The notes under the pieces are model-generated. The model had not been told where the DNA came from. It made no database searches and saw only the letters and a list, made by a program, of their open reading frames with translations. From assembly GCF_028683135.1 (NCBI RefSeq), contig NZ_JAJUBB010000010.1:62001-126000 (forward strand): a stretch of 64,000 nt of DNA, in the 5' to 3' direction. Source of the DNA: Enterovibrio qingdaonensis (GTDB lineage: Bacteria; Pseudomonadota; Gammaproteobacteria; Enterobacterales; Vibrionaceae). Positions 17,763 to 27,121 of this stretch are shown here, piece after piece. The first letter of the stretch is position 1; every line of letters starts with the position of its first letter. The translations under genes were made by a program, and so were the position numbers.

Positions 17763-19075
17763 CCGAATTTTTTCTCCGCCGTCTTCTCTGGAACGGGTTT
17801 TAGCAAACTCATTAACGTCGATACTTTGCGGTCTAGCTCTTTCCATTCACTCTCAGGCTGTGAGCCCGGCACAATGCCTGCACCGGCAAACAAATGCAGC
17901 ACATTGTCCATCACCAGTGCACTGCGTATCGCGACGCAAAACTCACTTTTCTTCGCACTAAGGTAACCCACTGAGCCGCTGTACCAACCACGAGCAAACG
18001 GTTCGTTATCAACGATAAAATCGACCGCAAGGTGCCTTGGTAGCCCTGCTACCGCCGCTGTCGGTTGCAGCATATCCAGCAAAGCCGCGCTAGGTACACC
18101 TTCATGCAGTGCCGCAGAAATGTCGCGCTTTAAATGCTGCACTTTGCGCAATTGAACAAGGTGCGGTGTCTGCTCCACCTCAAGGCTTTCAGTACAACCT
18201 TTCAAGCGCGAAGTAATGTCATCAACCACCAAACGGTTTTCGTACACGTTTTTTTGATCGTTTAACAGCCAGTGAGCAAGCTCTTCGTCATGTTGTTCAT
18301 CATTGCCTCGCCCAATCGTGCCCGCAAGTGCCTCGGTTTGCATTTCACACTCATGTCGTTCAAACAGACGCTCCGGCGTGGAACCTACAAAGCAATGCTT
18401 TTCGTCCAGAGCCAGTAAGAAGTGAAAATTCGACACATTCTGATCGCGACTGGCTTTCATTAGCTGCGCAGCAGATAACGAGCGGTCAAGCGTCAGGGAG
18501 GTTTTTCGTGCCAACACCACTTTTTGCAATTCAGTGGCATCGATAGCAGTTAGCGCACGATCGATCATGTTCGACCATTCAGGGAAAGCCGGTGAGTGCT
18601 CCGATGAAAGAATATTGCACTCAGGGCCAGCAAGGTGCTGAGGTTTATGCGTGACTTTTGACAGCGCAGCCTGCGCCCTCAAAGGCTCTTCATTTAAATT
18701 GATCGCAACAGACCAATTCTCGCCTTGTCGGGATAATTCAATGCATGGCAGGAAGAAAAACGATTGCAAGCAACGTTGATTACGTTCGGTTCTACCGTCA
18801 AACGAACGACCACCCCACACACGTTGGTCAGGTGCCAAATAGCGTTCGGCGGTATCGGGATCTGAAAAGGTTTTGACCTGACCGAGTGCGATAACTTCTT
18901 CGTTACCGTCACGCGTCTGCCAGTAAAACTTGGGAAAGATAGGTTGTGCGTCCAACCAAGCAATAGGATCGAGTTCAGCAGGCCACGTAAATGGCAAAGA
19001 CAGACGATTCTTGATTGGTGCCGCTGTTGATAGGGTCTCAATGAACCGAGCTATCGCTTGGCTTAAATCGGTCAA
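17759..19075 (-). CDS. menF: Isochorismate synthase (MenF)
   Basis: A chorismate-binding enzyme converting chorismate to isochorismate; it heads the menFDHBCE operon. The C-terminal catalytic region shows LQKVVLARKTSL, FVGSTPERLFER, ALAGTIGRG and GWYSGSVGYL. I favour TTG 19075 (438 residues): the sequence aligns with E. coli MenF from there and a GAGG Shine-Dalgarno stands about 7 bases upstream. A GTG at 19174 would add 33 residues with no counterpart in E. coli MenF. Confidence 0.92.
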   Translation of the reverse strand: MTDLSQAIARFIETLSTAAPIKNRLSLPFTWPAELDPIAWLDAQPIFPKFYWQTRDGNEEVIALGQVKTFSDPDTAERYLAPDQRVWGGRSFDGRTERNQRCLQSFFFLPCIELSRQGENWSVAINLNEEPLRAQAALSKVTHKPQHLAGPECNILSSEHSPAFPEWSNMIDRALTAIDATELQKVVLARKTSLTLDRSLSAAQLMKASRDQNVSNFHFLLALDEKHCFVGSTPERLFERHECEMQTEALAGTIGRGNDEQHDEELAHWLLNDQKNVYENRLVVDDITSRLKGCTESLEVEQTPHLVQLRKVQHLKRDISAALHEGVPSAALLDMLQPTAAVAGLPRHLAVDFIVDNEPFARGWYSGSVGYLSAKKSEFCVAIRSALVMDNVLHLFAGAGIVPGSQPESEWKELDRKVSTLMSLLKPVPEKTAEKKFG

Positions 19076-19460
19076 AATAACCTCGCTTAAAACTAACAAC
19101 CAGTTAGCAAAACTTCCGACTCCTTGGAGATATGCCTGCTTCGCTAAGCCCTGCGACAGCAACTGAAGTCCCACGCTAAGATTAATGACTGACTAAAGTG
19201 ACCAAAACGCAACCGATTTGATGAAATTTGCATCAGCAGACATTAATTCGCGACAAACTCGATAATATTTCCTGTTGGAAAGGCATTCTACAACCTTATT
19301 GATTCTGATGAAAATCGAATGTTCTAGCATAATGTTCCAGTGAAACAGGATTAAATCACTAACTTTCTGCTTTTTGGCTCTATTTTACTATTAGATACTT
19401 ATAAATGCCGTTTCGTTAGTGTAATTTACTGCAAATACGAAAAATTCACGCTCGGGAATC
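19076..19460. other. Divergent intergenic region menF / alaA
   Basis: About 385 bp, AT-rich near alaA, holding the promoters of two divergent genes. I see no gene, terminator or clear operator, and no promoter hexamers strong enough to call. Confidence 0.5.
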
Positions 19461-20678
19461 ATGATGCAAGAAATCGGGATGTCGACAAAGCTGGATAACG
19501 TCTGTTACGACATTCGTGGTCCGGTAATGAAGCAGGCAAAGCGCCTTGAAGAAGAAGGCCATAAAATTCTAAAACTGAACATCGGCAACCCAGCCCCATT
19601 TGGCTTCGATGCGCCAGATGAGATTCTGGTAGATGTGATCCGCAACCTGCCTACCTCTCAAGGGTATTGCGATTCCAAGGGTATTTACTCAGCGCGTAAA
19701 GCGGTCGTTCAGCACTACCAAAAACGCGGCATGCTAGATCTGGACGTGGAAGACGTTTATCTGGGTAACGGCGTATCTGAACTGATCGTGATGTCGATGC
19801 AAGCACTGCTTAACAGCGGTGACGAACTGCTAGTGCCTTCTCCAGACTACCCACTGTGGACAGCGGCAGTATCGCTGTCAGGCGGTAATCCCGTTCACTA
19901 CATGTGTGATGAAGAGTCAGATTGGTACCCAGATCTGAACGACATCAAGGCGAAGATCACCTCGAAGACCAAGGGTATTGTTCTGATCAACCCGAACAAC
20001 CCAACTGGTGCGGTTTATAGCCGTGATTTCCTGCTGGAGATCGTTGAGATTGCACGCCAACACAACCTGATCATTTTTGCCGACGAGATTTACGACAAAA
20101 TTCTGTATGACGGCGCACAGCATCACTCTATTGCCTCACTGGCACCTGATGTCTTCTGTGTTACCTTCAGCGGCTTGTCTAAGTCATACCGCGTATGTGG
20201 TTTCCGCTCAGGCTGGATGATCCTGTCTGGTCCGAAGCAAATCGCGAAAGGCTACATTGCAGGTTTGGAGATGTTGGCCTCTATGCGTTTGTGCGCAAAC
20301 GTACCTATGCAGCATGCTATCCAGACAGCACTGGGCGGATACCAAAGTATCAATGAACTGATCTTGCCGGGTGGTCGTCTGCTTGAGCAGCGTGACAAAG
20401 CGTGGGAACTGTTGAACCAAATTCCGGGCGTAAGCTGTGTGAAGCCAAAAGGCGCACTGTATTTATTCCCGAAAATTGATATCAAAAAATACAGCATTCA
20501 TGACGATGAGAAGATGATGTTCGATTTCTTGATGCAAGAAAAAGTGTTGATGGTTCACGGTACTGGCTTTAACTGGCATAAACCAGACCACTTCCGCATC
20601 GTGACACTGCCGCGTGTGGACGACCTAGAAACCGCCATTGGTCGCTTCGAACGCTTCCTGACGACCTACCGTCAGTAA
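19461..20678 (+). CDS. alaA: Glutamate-pyruvate aminotransferase AlaA
   Basis: A 405-residue fold-type I PLP aminotransferase that matches E. coli AlaA almost throughout, from LDNVCYDIRGPV to HFRIVTLPRVDD. The PLP lysine lies in SGLSKSYRVCGFRSGW near residue 240, and NPNNPTGAVYS binds the cofactor and substrate. It makes alanine from pyruvate and glutamate. The first two codons are both ATG (19461, 19464). It is a single gene ending in the terminator at 20702. In E. coli alaA adjoins yfbR; here they are about 3 kb apart. Confidence 0.95.
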   Translation: MMQEIGMSTKLDNVCYDIRGPVMKQAKRLEEEGHKILKLNIGNPAPFGFDAPDEILVDVIRNLPTSQGYCDSKGIYSARKAVVQHYQKRGMLDLDVEDVYLGNGVSELIVMSMQALLNSGDELLVPSPDYPLWTAAVSLSGGNPVHYMCDEESDWYPDLNDIKAKITSKTKGIVLINPNNPTGAVYSRDFLLEIVEIARQHNLIIFADEIYDKILYDGAQHHSIASLAPDVFCVTFSGLSKSYRVCGFRSGWMILSGPKQIAKGYIAGLEMLASMRLCANVPMQHAIQTALGGYQSINELILPGGRLLEQRDKAWELLNQIPGVSCVKPKGALYLFPKIDIKKYSIHDDEKMMFDFLMQEKVLMVHGTGFNWHKPDHFRIVTLPRVDDLETAIGRFERFLTTYRQ

Positions 20679-20701
20679 CCGTTTCGGTCATCGAAAAAGA
20701 G

Positions 20702-20726
20702 AAAAGCTTGGCTCAGCCAAGCTTTT
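20702..20726. terminator. Bidirectional terminator, alaA / rhombosortase
   Basis: Stem AAAAGCTTGGC / GCCAAGCTTTT with a three-base loop TCA. On the minus strand the loop is the TGA stop codon of the rhombosortase gene, so one hairpin serves both convergent genes and overlaps the coding end. Confidence 0.88.
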
Positions 20727-21315
20727 TTTGTTTTACCTCAAGCGCATCACCTGACGGTTTCCACAGCAACGCAAACAGCAGTCCCACTATCGCCCCCGCC
20801 CAGTGCGCCTGATAAGCAACCCCTGCTTCTATCATCTGTGCTGTAACAGAATCGCCCCCGCTATAAGCTTCGTAGCTCATTTTGGCAAATCCCCCCACCA
20901 GTAACGGCCAGCCTAACGGGACTTTGTATTGAATGTCGCGCACCACGCCCCACACAAACAAGCCATGCAGTACACCGGAAAGACCGGCATACCAGTCAAA
21001 CGGACTGAGAAACATAACCAATCCAATCACTACCATCATGCACCACACCATGATCACCATGGAGCGCATTTGATAATATTGACGGTGAAGAAACGTCAGT
21101 GCCGCGAGTGCTGCAAGGTTCATCGCGATATGGGCAAGATTGGTATGGATGAGATTTCCTGTTACGATGCGCCACCACTGCCCCGATAAGATATCTGCAC
21201 GCTCCCAAACCAGACGTTGTTGGATCTCAGGGATTTGAGCAATCAGGGTGGCAATCACAATCAAACAGAGAATGCGAATAGCGGACAAGCGTGTCTCCAA
21301 ACATCGTATTTTCAT
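20713..21315 (-). CDS. rrtA: Rhombosortase, rhomboid-family intramembrane protease
   Basis: A 200-residue protein with about six membrane segments. The rhomboid serine lies in GLSGVLHG (Ser113) and the catalytic histidine in HWAGA (His171). This short form matches rhombosortase (TIGR03902), which in Vibrio and relatives cleaves GlyGly-CTERM proteins before they are secreted by the type II system. No GlyGly-CTERM protein is evident in this window, so its substrates must be elsewhere. It is transcribed away from tapT, with 16 bp between the starts. Confidence 0.85.
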   Translation of the reverse strand: MKIRCLETRLSAIRILCLIVIATLIAQIPEIQQRLVWERADILSGQWWRIVTGNLIHTNLAHIAMNLAALAALTFLHRQYYQMRSMVIMVWCMMVVIGLVMFLSPFDWYAGLSGVLHGLFVWGVVRDIQYKVPLGWPLLVGGFAKMSYEAYSGGDSVTAQMIEAGVAYQAHWAGAIVGLLFALLWKPSGDALEVKQKKLG

Positions 21316-21331
21316 TTAGTTATAGCGTACC

Positions 21332-21961
21332 GTGGGAATGAATAAGAAAGCCAGTCGATATTGCGAACAATGCGGAAAAGCAAAAAAAGCCTGCATTTGC
21401 GGTCTCATCACGCGCATTGATAGCGACCTCCGCGTTGTGGTTCTACAGCACCCTTCTGAAGTGAATCAGCCCATTGGCACCGCCCGCATTTTGTCGTTAT
21501 CACTGCCTAACTGTACCTTGATTGTCGGTGAGGATTTTTCTGACAATACGCAACTCAATGCGCTGCTAAGCTGCGGTGACGTTGACTATGCCCTGCTCTA
21601 TCCAGCAGATACCGCGCACCCAATTAGCGATTGGCAGTCAGGTGTCCAAAAACGTCGCGGGGTCATTCTGCTCGATGGCACGTGGCGCAAAGCCTTCAAG
21701 ATGTACCAGCTTTCTAAAAACCTTCAACGCTTGCCGTGTGTCATGCTCGATGAAGGCGCAATTGGCAATTATCGCATCCGTAAATCACCGAAAGAAGGCG
21801 GTCTCTCAACCGTCGAAGCCGGATTCCATGCCCTTGCAGCATTATCAGGTGATGCGGAACGCTTCACCCCGCTGCTTGACGCCTTTAATGGCATGATTGA
21901 GTTTCAGATAAAACACATGCCGCCCGGGGTATTCGAGCGGCATTATGGCAAAGAAGACTGA
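21332..21961 (+). CDS. tapT: tRNA-uridine aminocarboxypropyltransferase (DTW domain)
   Basis: A 209-residue DTW-domain enzyme of the YfiP/TapT type, which transfers the 3-amino-3-carboxypropyl group of S-adenosylmethionine to uridine 47 of tRNA. Seen are an N-terminal cysteine cluster (C-x2-C-x6-C-x-C, residues 11-23), the motif LLDGTWRKA (DGTW at 115-118) and RIRKSPKEGGLSTVEA. The start may be GTG 21332 or ATG 21338. It ends 9 bp before the convergent dGTPase gene. Confidence 0.85.
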   Translation: MGMNKKASRYCEQCGKAKKACICGLITRIDSDLRVVVLQHPSEVNQPIGTARILSLSLPNCTLIVGEDFSDNTQLNALLSCGDVDYALLYPADTAHPISDWQSGVQKRRGVILLDGTWRKAFKMYQLSKNLQRLPCVMLDEGAIGNYRIRKSPKEGGLSTVEAGFHALAALSGDAERFTPLLDAFNGMIEFQIKHMPPGVFERHYGKED

Positions 21962-21970
21962 GACTTCAGG

Positions 21971-23326
21971 TTAACGAATCGGGTACCAAGGCCCTTGGCT
22001 GGTGCCTGTGAACATGGTGGCATGAAGGCGTTGTGCATAGCCGTCAGTCATTGCTGAGATATAATCCGCAATCACGCGGCGGCCACTTTTTCCCTCTGCA
22101 ATGTCTTTGTGCCAAACGTCTCGGGTTGCCACAGGCAATAAACGTGTCGGGTCAGCATCAAAGGCATCAAACAGCTCCATCACCAATTGCTGACCTTTGT
22201 ACTCAATCACCTGAAGCTCTGGCTTTTGCACTACGTACTCACTGACGAAGCGTTTTAATATATCCAATACGCGATGCATGGTATCGGACAGCATGGCATT
22301 CCATTGCAGTAATGGGTCATCAAATCGATTCACCCCGTCTTGTACCGAAGGTTCTATCTGAATGGCAGTCAGTAAGGTGTTCACCAAGGCACCAATGGCA
22401 TCTTTGCGCTCGTAATGCGGCCCAAACATTTGCTCACTCAAATGGCCTATATTCGCTTCAAGCCAAGGGTCGCCACATTCTGCAATCTGACTTGCCACGG
22501 CTTCCTGCCATTGGTCACGGTTCACAATCCCCATCACAATGGCATCTTCTAAATCATGCACACCATACGCAATATCATCAGCCAGCTCCATGATGGAGCA
22601 ATCCAAGGATTTGCATGCCGTTCTACCGTGAAAATGATCTGTCGGCTCAGACTTTAACGATATAAATAGCGCGTTATCGTTATCTGACAAGGGCTCCAAT
22701 ACCCAATCAAACCGTGTCAGGTCATCGTCATAGATACCTTTAGCAGGGTGCCACTGTGAAGCCTTCAAATGACGAAAATCACAGACAGCACTCCCTGCAA
22801 GGCGTTTATGTGTATCAGCAATCCTCGCCGGATACTTGAGCAGCCCCAGCAAGGTTCGACGCGCCAAATTCATCCCATCATGCTGCGTGTAAGGCTCAAG
22901 AAGCGTCAGTATACGAAATGTCTGTGCATTGCCCTCAAAACCACCGTCGTTTCGCATCATGTAATTCAATGCGATTTCACCGCCATGTCCATAAGGCGGG
23001 TGACCAATGTCATGAGCAAGGCACAAGCTTTCCATCAAACTGGTGGACGGTAACAAAGGGCGAAACTCCGGCTGCTTCTCTTTTAACTGCGCCAGAATAC
23101 CGGTACCAATTTGGGACACTTCCAGAGAGTGCGTCAGTCTCGTGCGATAAAACTCGCTGTGTTCCGCACCCAAGACTTGGGTTTTAGCCTGCAGGCGACG
23201 AAACGCAGCAGAATGAAGGATCCGCGCGCGGTCTCGTTGGAACACAGAACGTTTATCATTTCTACGCTGCTTGTGTTCATCCGCAAGGCGCGCTTCCCAC
23301 GCCATATCGACAGAAAAATCACTCAT
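21971..23326 (-). CDS. Deoxyguanosine triphosphate triphosphohydrolase, HD superfamily
   Basis: About 451 residues. The HD metal-binding residues are His in TRLTHSLEV, the HD pair in [16 protein letters not shown] and Asp in [12 protein letters not shown]. It hydrolyses dGTP (perhaps other dNTPs) to nucleoside and triphosphate. The family with this layout in Vibrio and Shewanella includes members shown to protect against phage by dNTP depletion; whether this one does is inference. I start at ATG 23326, overlapping the yfbR stop by 8 bp; ATG 23338 is the alternative. Translation is coupled to yfbR. Confidence 0.9.
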   Translation of the reverse strand: MSDFSVDMAWEARLADEHKQRRNDKRSVFQRDRARILHSAAFRRLQAKTQVLGAEHSEFYRTRLTHSLEVSQIGTGILAQLKEKQPEFRPLLPSTSLMESLCLAHDIGHPPYGHGGEIALNYMMRNDGGFEGNAQTFRILTLLEPYTQHDGMNLARRTLLGLLKYPARIADTHKRLAGSAVCDFRHLKASQWHPAKGIYDDDLTRFDWVLEPLSDNDNALFISLKSEPTDHFHGRTACKSLDCSIMELADDIAYGVHDLEDAIVMGIVNRDQWQEAVASQIAECGDPWLEANIGHLSEQMFGPHYERKDAIGALVNTLLTAIQIEPSVQDGVNRFDDPLLQWNAMLSDTMHRVLDILKRFVSEYVVQKPELQVIEYKGQQLVMELFDAFDADPTRLLPVATRDVWHKDIAEGKSGRRVIADYISAMTDGYAQRLHATMFTGTSQGPWYPIR

Positions 23327-23915
23327 CGCTGATTTCATCCAACGTCAGGCTAAAACTCTTCGCAAAGGTTTCCATAAAGTAGGCCGTGGCTTCGCTGCCT
23401 CGGTCTTCCATGGTTTGTTCCAAGCGGCGTTTGGCTTGTTCGAATTCGTGATTGCCCGCGGAGAGCTCCTCCAAACACTTAAGGTAAGCGCAAATCGCAT
23501 CCGCCTGCTTAACCAGCCTGTAGTCGTCTGGGTCAATCACGTCACTGTCTATTAGCGGGCGATAATCATCGCGAAACTCTTCAGGCAGCATTGAGACCAA
23601 TTTGTCTTCTGCAATCTGCTCTATCTTCTTATACTCATCGGCAATCGCCGGGTTGAAGTACTTAATCGGCGTAGGCAGGTCGCCCGTTAGCACTTCGCTA
23701 CAGTCATGAAACATCGCAAGCAGTGCAACGCGTTCAGGCGAATACGTGCCACCAAACTTCTTGTTTTCAATTAAGGCCAGCGCGTGTGCGACGAAAGCGA
23801 CTTGAAGGCTATGCTCGGAGATATTTTCATTGGAGACATTGCGCATTAACGGCCAGCGATAGATAAGTTTCATTCTGGCGAGGTAAGCGAAAAAGTGGCT
23901 GGTTTTGTTACTCAT
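23319..23915 (-). CDS. yfbR: 5'-Deoxynucleotidase YfbR
   Basis: A 198-residue HD-domain phosphohydrolase that removes the 5' phosphate from dNMPs. The segments IYRWPLMRN (Arg and Trp of the substrate pocket), [33 protein letters not shown] and the acidic [23 protein letters not shown] match E. coli YfbR. It is the first gene of a two-gene unit with the dGTPase, giving two successive deoxynucleotide-degrading HD enzymes. Confidence 0.94.
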   Translation of the reverse strand: MSNKTSHFFAYLARMKLIYRWPLMRNVSNENISEHSLQVAFVAHALALIENKKFGGTYSPERVALLAMFHDCSEVLTGDLPTPIKYFNPAIADEYKKIEQIAEDKLVSMLPEEFRDDYRPLIDSDVIDPDDYRLVKQADAICAYLKCLEELSAGNHEFEQAKRRLEQTMEDRGSEATAYFMETFAKSFSLTLDEISDE

Positions 23916-24126
23916 AACGTCCTTGGCACCCAGATAACGGTTTGTCTACTTCCATTCTGTTGCCGATACGTCTAATTCTCAAGCCTAGACGCCGAGTTTT
24001 GCCGGACAATTTTCCGTACTTAGGGGTCACGCGATAAAGATAGACGTACAAAGGAACCCTAAAAGCTAGACGGGGAGAGCGTGCTCCCCAGCACACGGCT
24101 TCATCGTTACAATCACATGGCGTGGT

Positions 24127-24405
24127 TTAAAGCGTTATGCGATCGCGATTCTTCTCTACGATGGCAGAGCCAATACCTTTGACATCAGACAGGGAGTCAA
24201 CACTCTCAAATGCGCCATTTTCCGCTCTGAAATCAACGATAGCCTGCGCTTTGCTCTTACCAATACCATCCAGATACTTATCCAGCTCTTCTGCATCCGC
24301 CGTATTAATGTTCACCGCAACCTCATGCTCCGTTGCCGAAACAAAGTTAATAGGTGCAAAGGCGAGGACAACGGCTACAAAGGCCGCAGATAGAAATGAT
24401 TTCAT
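24127..24405 (-). CDS. ComEA family helix-hairpin-helix protein
   Basis: A 92-residue exported protein: signal peptide at 1-24 (ending VSA), then VNINTADAEELDKYLDGIGKSKAQAIVDFR and VKGIGSAIVEKNRDRI, two helix-hairpin-helix units that bind DNA backbone. ComEA in naturally competent Vibrio retains incoming DNA in the periplasm; E. coli YbaV, also next to ppiD, is the positional homologue. It is followed on the minus strand by about 210 bp containing only a GGGGAG/CTCCCC hairpin (24072-24089) before yfbR. Confidence 0.87.
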   Translation of the reverse strand: MKSFLSAAFVAVVLAFAPINFVSATEHEVAVNINTADAEELDKYLDGIGKSKAQAIVDFRAENGAFESVDSLSDVKGIGSAIVEKNRDRITL

Positions 24406-24511
24406 GGTTTTACTTTCCTTGTTTAATTATGCATCCGATATGTTGTTAGAGACGCGCTCCAACGGAAAACAAGGGTAATGAGTCAGGTAAGGAAAACCAT
24501 TTGAGGGAATA

Positions 24512-24543
24512 AAAAAACGACGGGGCGCGAAATGCGCCCCGTC
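24512..24543 (-). terminator. Terminator of ppiD
   Basis: Ten-base-pair stem GACGGGGCGC / GCGCCCCGTC with a five-base loop, followed on the minus strand by seven T after one intervening base. Confidence 0.88.
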
Positions 24544-24593
24544 GGTGTGACTTATCAATTACAACTAAGTGCGTTTTGGACTGACAGTAGCTC

Positions 24594-26483
24594 TTATTGC
24601 TCTGCTTGATCCAATGAGTAGGTCACTTCAGTGTTAGCTTTCAGTTGCTCAATCAAAGACGCCAGATCGGTATTCGCCAAGGTGCGAGATACGCGGTCAG
24701 CCAGTTGGCTCTCAAGGCTAATCTCAGCAACTTCTGGGTCTTTCACGCTATCCAGCGCAACCACAACCACATCACCATTTAGCGCACGAGTGAAACCAAA
24801 CTCACTCTTACCTTCAGCAGGTGTCGCCATGGTAAATGCCAATTCTGCCACTTCACGCTCAGTGGACGCGCGATTGATTTCAGTGTCAGTGCCGAATTCA
24901 TAGCCTGATGCTTTCAGACCTGAATCGTTGCCTTCACCCAACTCAGTGACCAGCGTGTTAGCCAGTGCTTCAGCCGCTTTCTCGCCTTCTTGACGTTTCA
25001 GCAGTGACGTCACTTGCGCTTCAACGTCTTCGTAAGGCAATACCATTTCTGGACGAGAGTCATCGACACGGACAACAATCACATGCTCTGGCGCAATTTC
25101 AATGATGTCTGAGTTCAAACCATCTTCACGGACTTCAGGCTGCTGCAGTGCTTGCTGCACCACTGGCGTTGCCAGAGAGCCTTGCAAGTCAGCCAGCGAC
25201 ACAAAGTCAGTTTTTTCAACTTTCGCGTTTACAGACTCAGCCGCTTCATCCAGGTTATCTGGCATTTCAAATGCTTTTTCCGCCAGCTCGTTTGACAAAG
25301 AATAGAACTTCTCTGCCGCGTGCTGTTGCTTCAGCGTAACCAGAATCTCGTCTTTCACTTCTGCAAATGGCTTCGCATCAGACGGCTTAACGTCGTCCAG
25401 CTTGATGATATGGAAACCGAAGTCAGACTGAACAACACCAGACACATCGCCTTTGGTCTTCAGCGCGAACGCCGCGTCTTCAAACGCTGGGTCCATCACG
25501 CCTTTGTCGAACCAATCCAGTTGACCGCCCTGCTCTGCACTGAACGTATCGTCAGACTCAGTTTTCGCCAATTCCGCGAAGTCTGCACCTGCATTCAGTT
25601 GCGCCAGTACGCTTTCAGCTTTCTCTTTCGCTGCTGAATCGTCACCTTGGATCATGATATGGCTAACTTTGCGTTTTTCCGCCGTACCGTAAGAGGCTTT
25701 ATTTGCTTCGTAGTAAGCTTTTGCTTCTTCTTCGGTGACATCTGCAACGTCAGCAATGCTATTGCCCGTTAGCTCAACATAAGAAATCTTGAATTGCTCT
25801 GGACGCACAAACTGAGAAGAATTCTGCTCGTAGTATGCTTTCTTCTGCTCATCAGTGACGTCAGCTTTATCAGCAAACTCTGAAAGCGGCAGCGTAACAG
25901 TGCGAACCATACGCGTTTGGCCTTCCAGCTTGTAGATTGATTGCAGTTCGTTTTCCAGTGCAAATTCACTGTTCGTCAGTGCTGAAATCAGCTGCTCACG
26001 AACCAAATCTTGACGAACATACTCCGCGAATTGATCGGGTGTCAGACCGGTACGACGCAGTGCAGCAAGGTATTGATCGTTGTTAAAGATACCGTTGCTT
26101 GCAAACGCAGGCATTGAACGGATTTCTTGTTTTACCTGCTCATCACTGACGCGAAGGCCCAGCTTGGTTGCCTGTTGATCCAGCAACGCTTGGTTCACCA
26201 TACGGTCAAGTACATTGCGGCGGAATTGAGCCAGGTAGGTAGGGTCGCTCAAAAGTGTTGAGAAGAAGTCCCCTGCCTGAGCTTGCATCTGCTGACGCTC
26301 GTTCTGGTAGGCCTGCTCAAACTGATTGCGGCTAATTTCTTGATCACCCACTTTTGCTGCTGGTTCTACAGAGCCGGTGGCTAAATAGCCGCCTACACCC
26401 GCAAAAACAAAAGAAAAGATAATAAGGCTTAAGATGATCTTAACGGCGAGGCTGTTAACGCCTTCGCGTAGTCGCTCCATCAT
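24594..26483 (-). CDS. ppiD: Periplasmic chaperone PpiD (SurA-like, parvulin domain)
   Basis: A 629-residue inner-membrane-anchored periplasmic folding factor. One membrane segment lies near residues 14-34, then the SurA_N-like chaperone region, then a parvulin PPIC domain near 265-360 (RKVSHIMIQ, GGQLDWFDKG, SDFGFHIIKL), then a C-terminal chaperone region. PpiD acts beside the Sec translocon. It starts ATGATG with GGAGAG upstream and lies between hupB and comEA, the usual enterobacterial order. Confidence 0.95.
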   Translation of the reverse strand: MMERLREGVNSLAVKIILSLIIFSFVFAGVGGYLATGSVEPAAKVGDQEISRNQFEQAYQNERQQMQAQAGDFFSTLLSDPTYLAQFRRNVLDRMVNQALLDQQATKLGLRVSDEQVKQEIRSMPAFASNGIFNNDQYLAALRRTGLTPDQFAEYVRQDLVREQLISALTNSEFALENELQSIYKLEGQTRMVRTVTLPLSEFADKADVTDEQKKAYYEQNSSQFVRPEQFKISYVELTGNSIADVADVTEEEAKAYYEANKASYGTAEKRKVSHIMIQGDDSAAKEKAESVLAQLNAGADFAELAKTESDDTFSAEQGGQLDWFDKGVMDPAFEDAAFALKTKGDVSGVVQSDFGFHIIKLDDVKPSDAKPFAEVKDEILVTLKQQHAAEKFYSLSNELAEKAFEMPDNLDEAAESVNAKVEKTDFVSLADLQGSLATPVVQQALQQPEVREDGLNSDIIEIAPEHVIVVRVDDSRPEMVLPYEDVEAQVTSLLKRQEGEKAAEALANTLVTELGEGNDSGLKASGYEFGTDTEINRASTEREVAELAFTMATPAEGKSEFGFTRALNGDVVVVALDSVKDPEVAEISLESQLADRVSRTLANTDLASLIEQLKANTEVTYSLDQAEQ

Positions 26484-26529
26484 AACGTGCCGTCTCTCCT
26501 GCTAATTCTAACGTTCGTTTCTTAAAACT

Positions 26530-26553
26530 AAAAAAGCGCATCTCGAGATGCGC
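26530..26553 (-). terminator. Terminator of hupB
   Basis: Palindrome GCGCATCTCGAGATGCGC followed by TTTTTT on the minus strand, about 100 bp past the hupB stop and upstream of ppiD. Confidence 0.75.
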
Positions 26554-26652
26554 CTTTACACTCTGATTTGACCTGATTATACGCCTATGTCGCAGACATT
26601 ACAGCCTCAAAAATGGGCTCTTCGCGACAAAGAGCAAAACGGCAAGTTAGAT

Positions 26653-26925
26653 TTAGTTAACCGCGTCTTTCAGAGCTTTACCAGCTTTAAAGCCTGGGAC
26701 TTTAGCAGCTGGGATTTTGATTTCCGCGCCAGTTTGTGGGTTACGGCCAGTACGTGCTGAACGCTCACGAACAGAAAAAGTACCAAAACCTACAAGTGCC
26801 ACTTGGTCACCGTCTTTCAGGCTGTCTGAAACTGCTTCAATCAGAGCATCCAGCGCGCGACCTGCAGACGCTTTAGAAAGATCAGCATTTTGTGCAATTT
26901 TATCGATTAACTGCGACTTGTTCAC
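26653..26925 (-). CDS. hupB: DNA-binding protein HU-beta
   Basis: A 90-residue nucleoid protein beginning [11 protein letters not shown], with the signature [21 protein letters not shown] that forms the DNA-embracing beta arm. It bends and compacts DNA as a dimer. The start is GTG 26925 with an AAGGGG Shine-Dalgarno. The position between lon and ppiD identifies it as HU-beta rather than HU-alpha. Confidence 0.95.
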   Translation of the reverse strand: MNKSQLIDKIAQNADLSKASAGRALDALIEAVSDSLKDGDQVALVGFGTFSVRERSARTGRNPQTGAEIKIPAAKVPGFKAGKALKDAVN

Positions 26926-27072
26926 TATTTATCCCCTTTACAAACGAACCACAAATCCCATTTTTTGCGGCGGCGAACAGCAAATTGTCCACCTAAGTTA
27001 TCAAACAAGACCTACAAACGCTGTAGCTGTTAATAATTAAGGGCTTGCAGCGTTTCCATTAACTTAGCCCTC

Positions 27073-27110
27073 AAAAAAAACGCTGACAAGCCTTTTACCG
27101 ACTGTCAGCG
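27073..27110 (-). terminator. Terminator of lon
   Basis: Stem CGCTGACA / TGTCAGCG around a 14-base loop, followed on the minus strand by eight T, 12 bp past the lon stop. Confidence 0.8.
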
Positions 27111-27121
27111 CTTTACGTTGC

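Noticed and set aside
23908-24096. 62-codon minus-strand frame between comEA and yfbR
   Set aside because: No start signal and no family resemblance; the segment looks like non-coding spacer with a weak hairpin.
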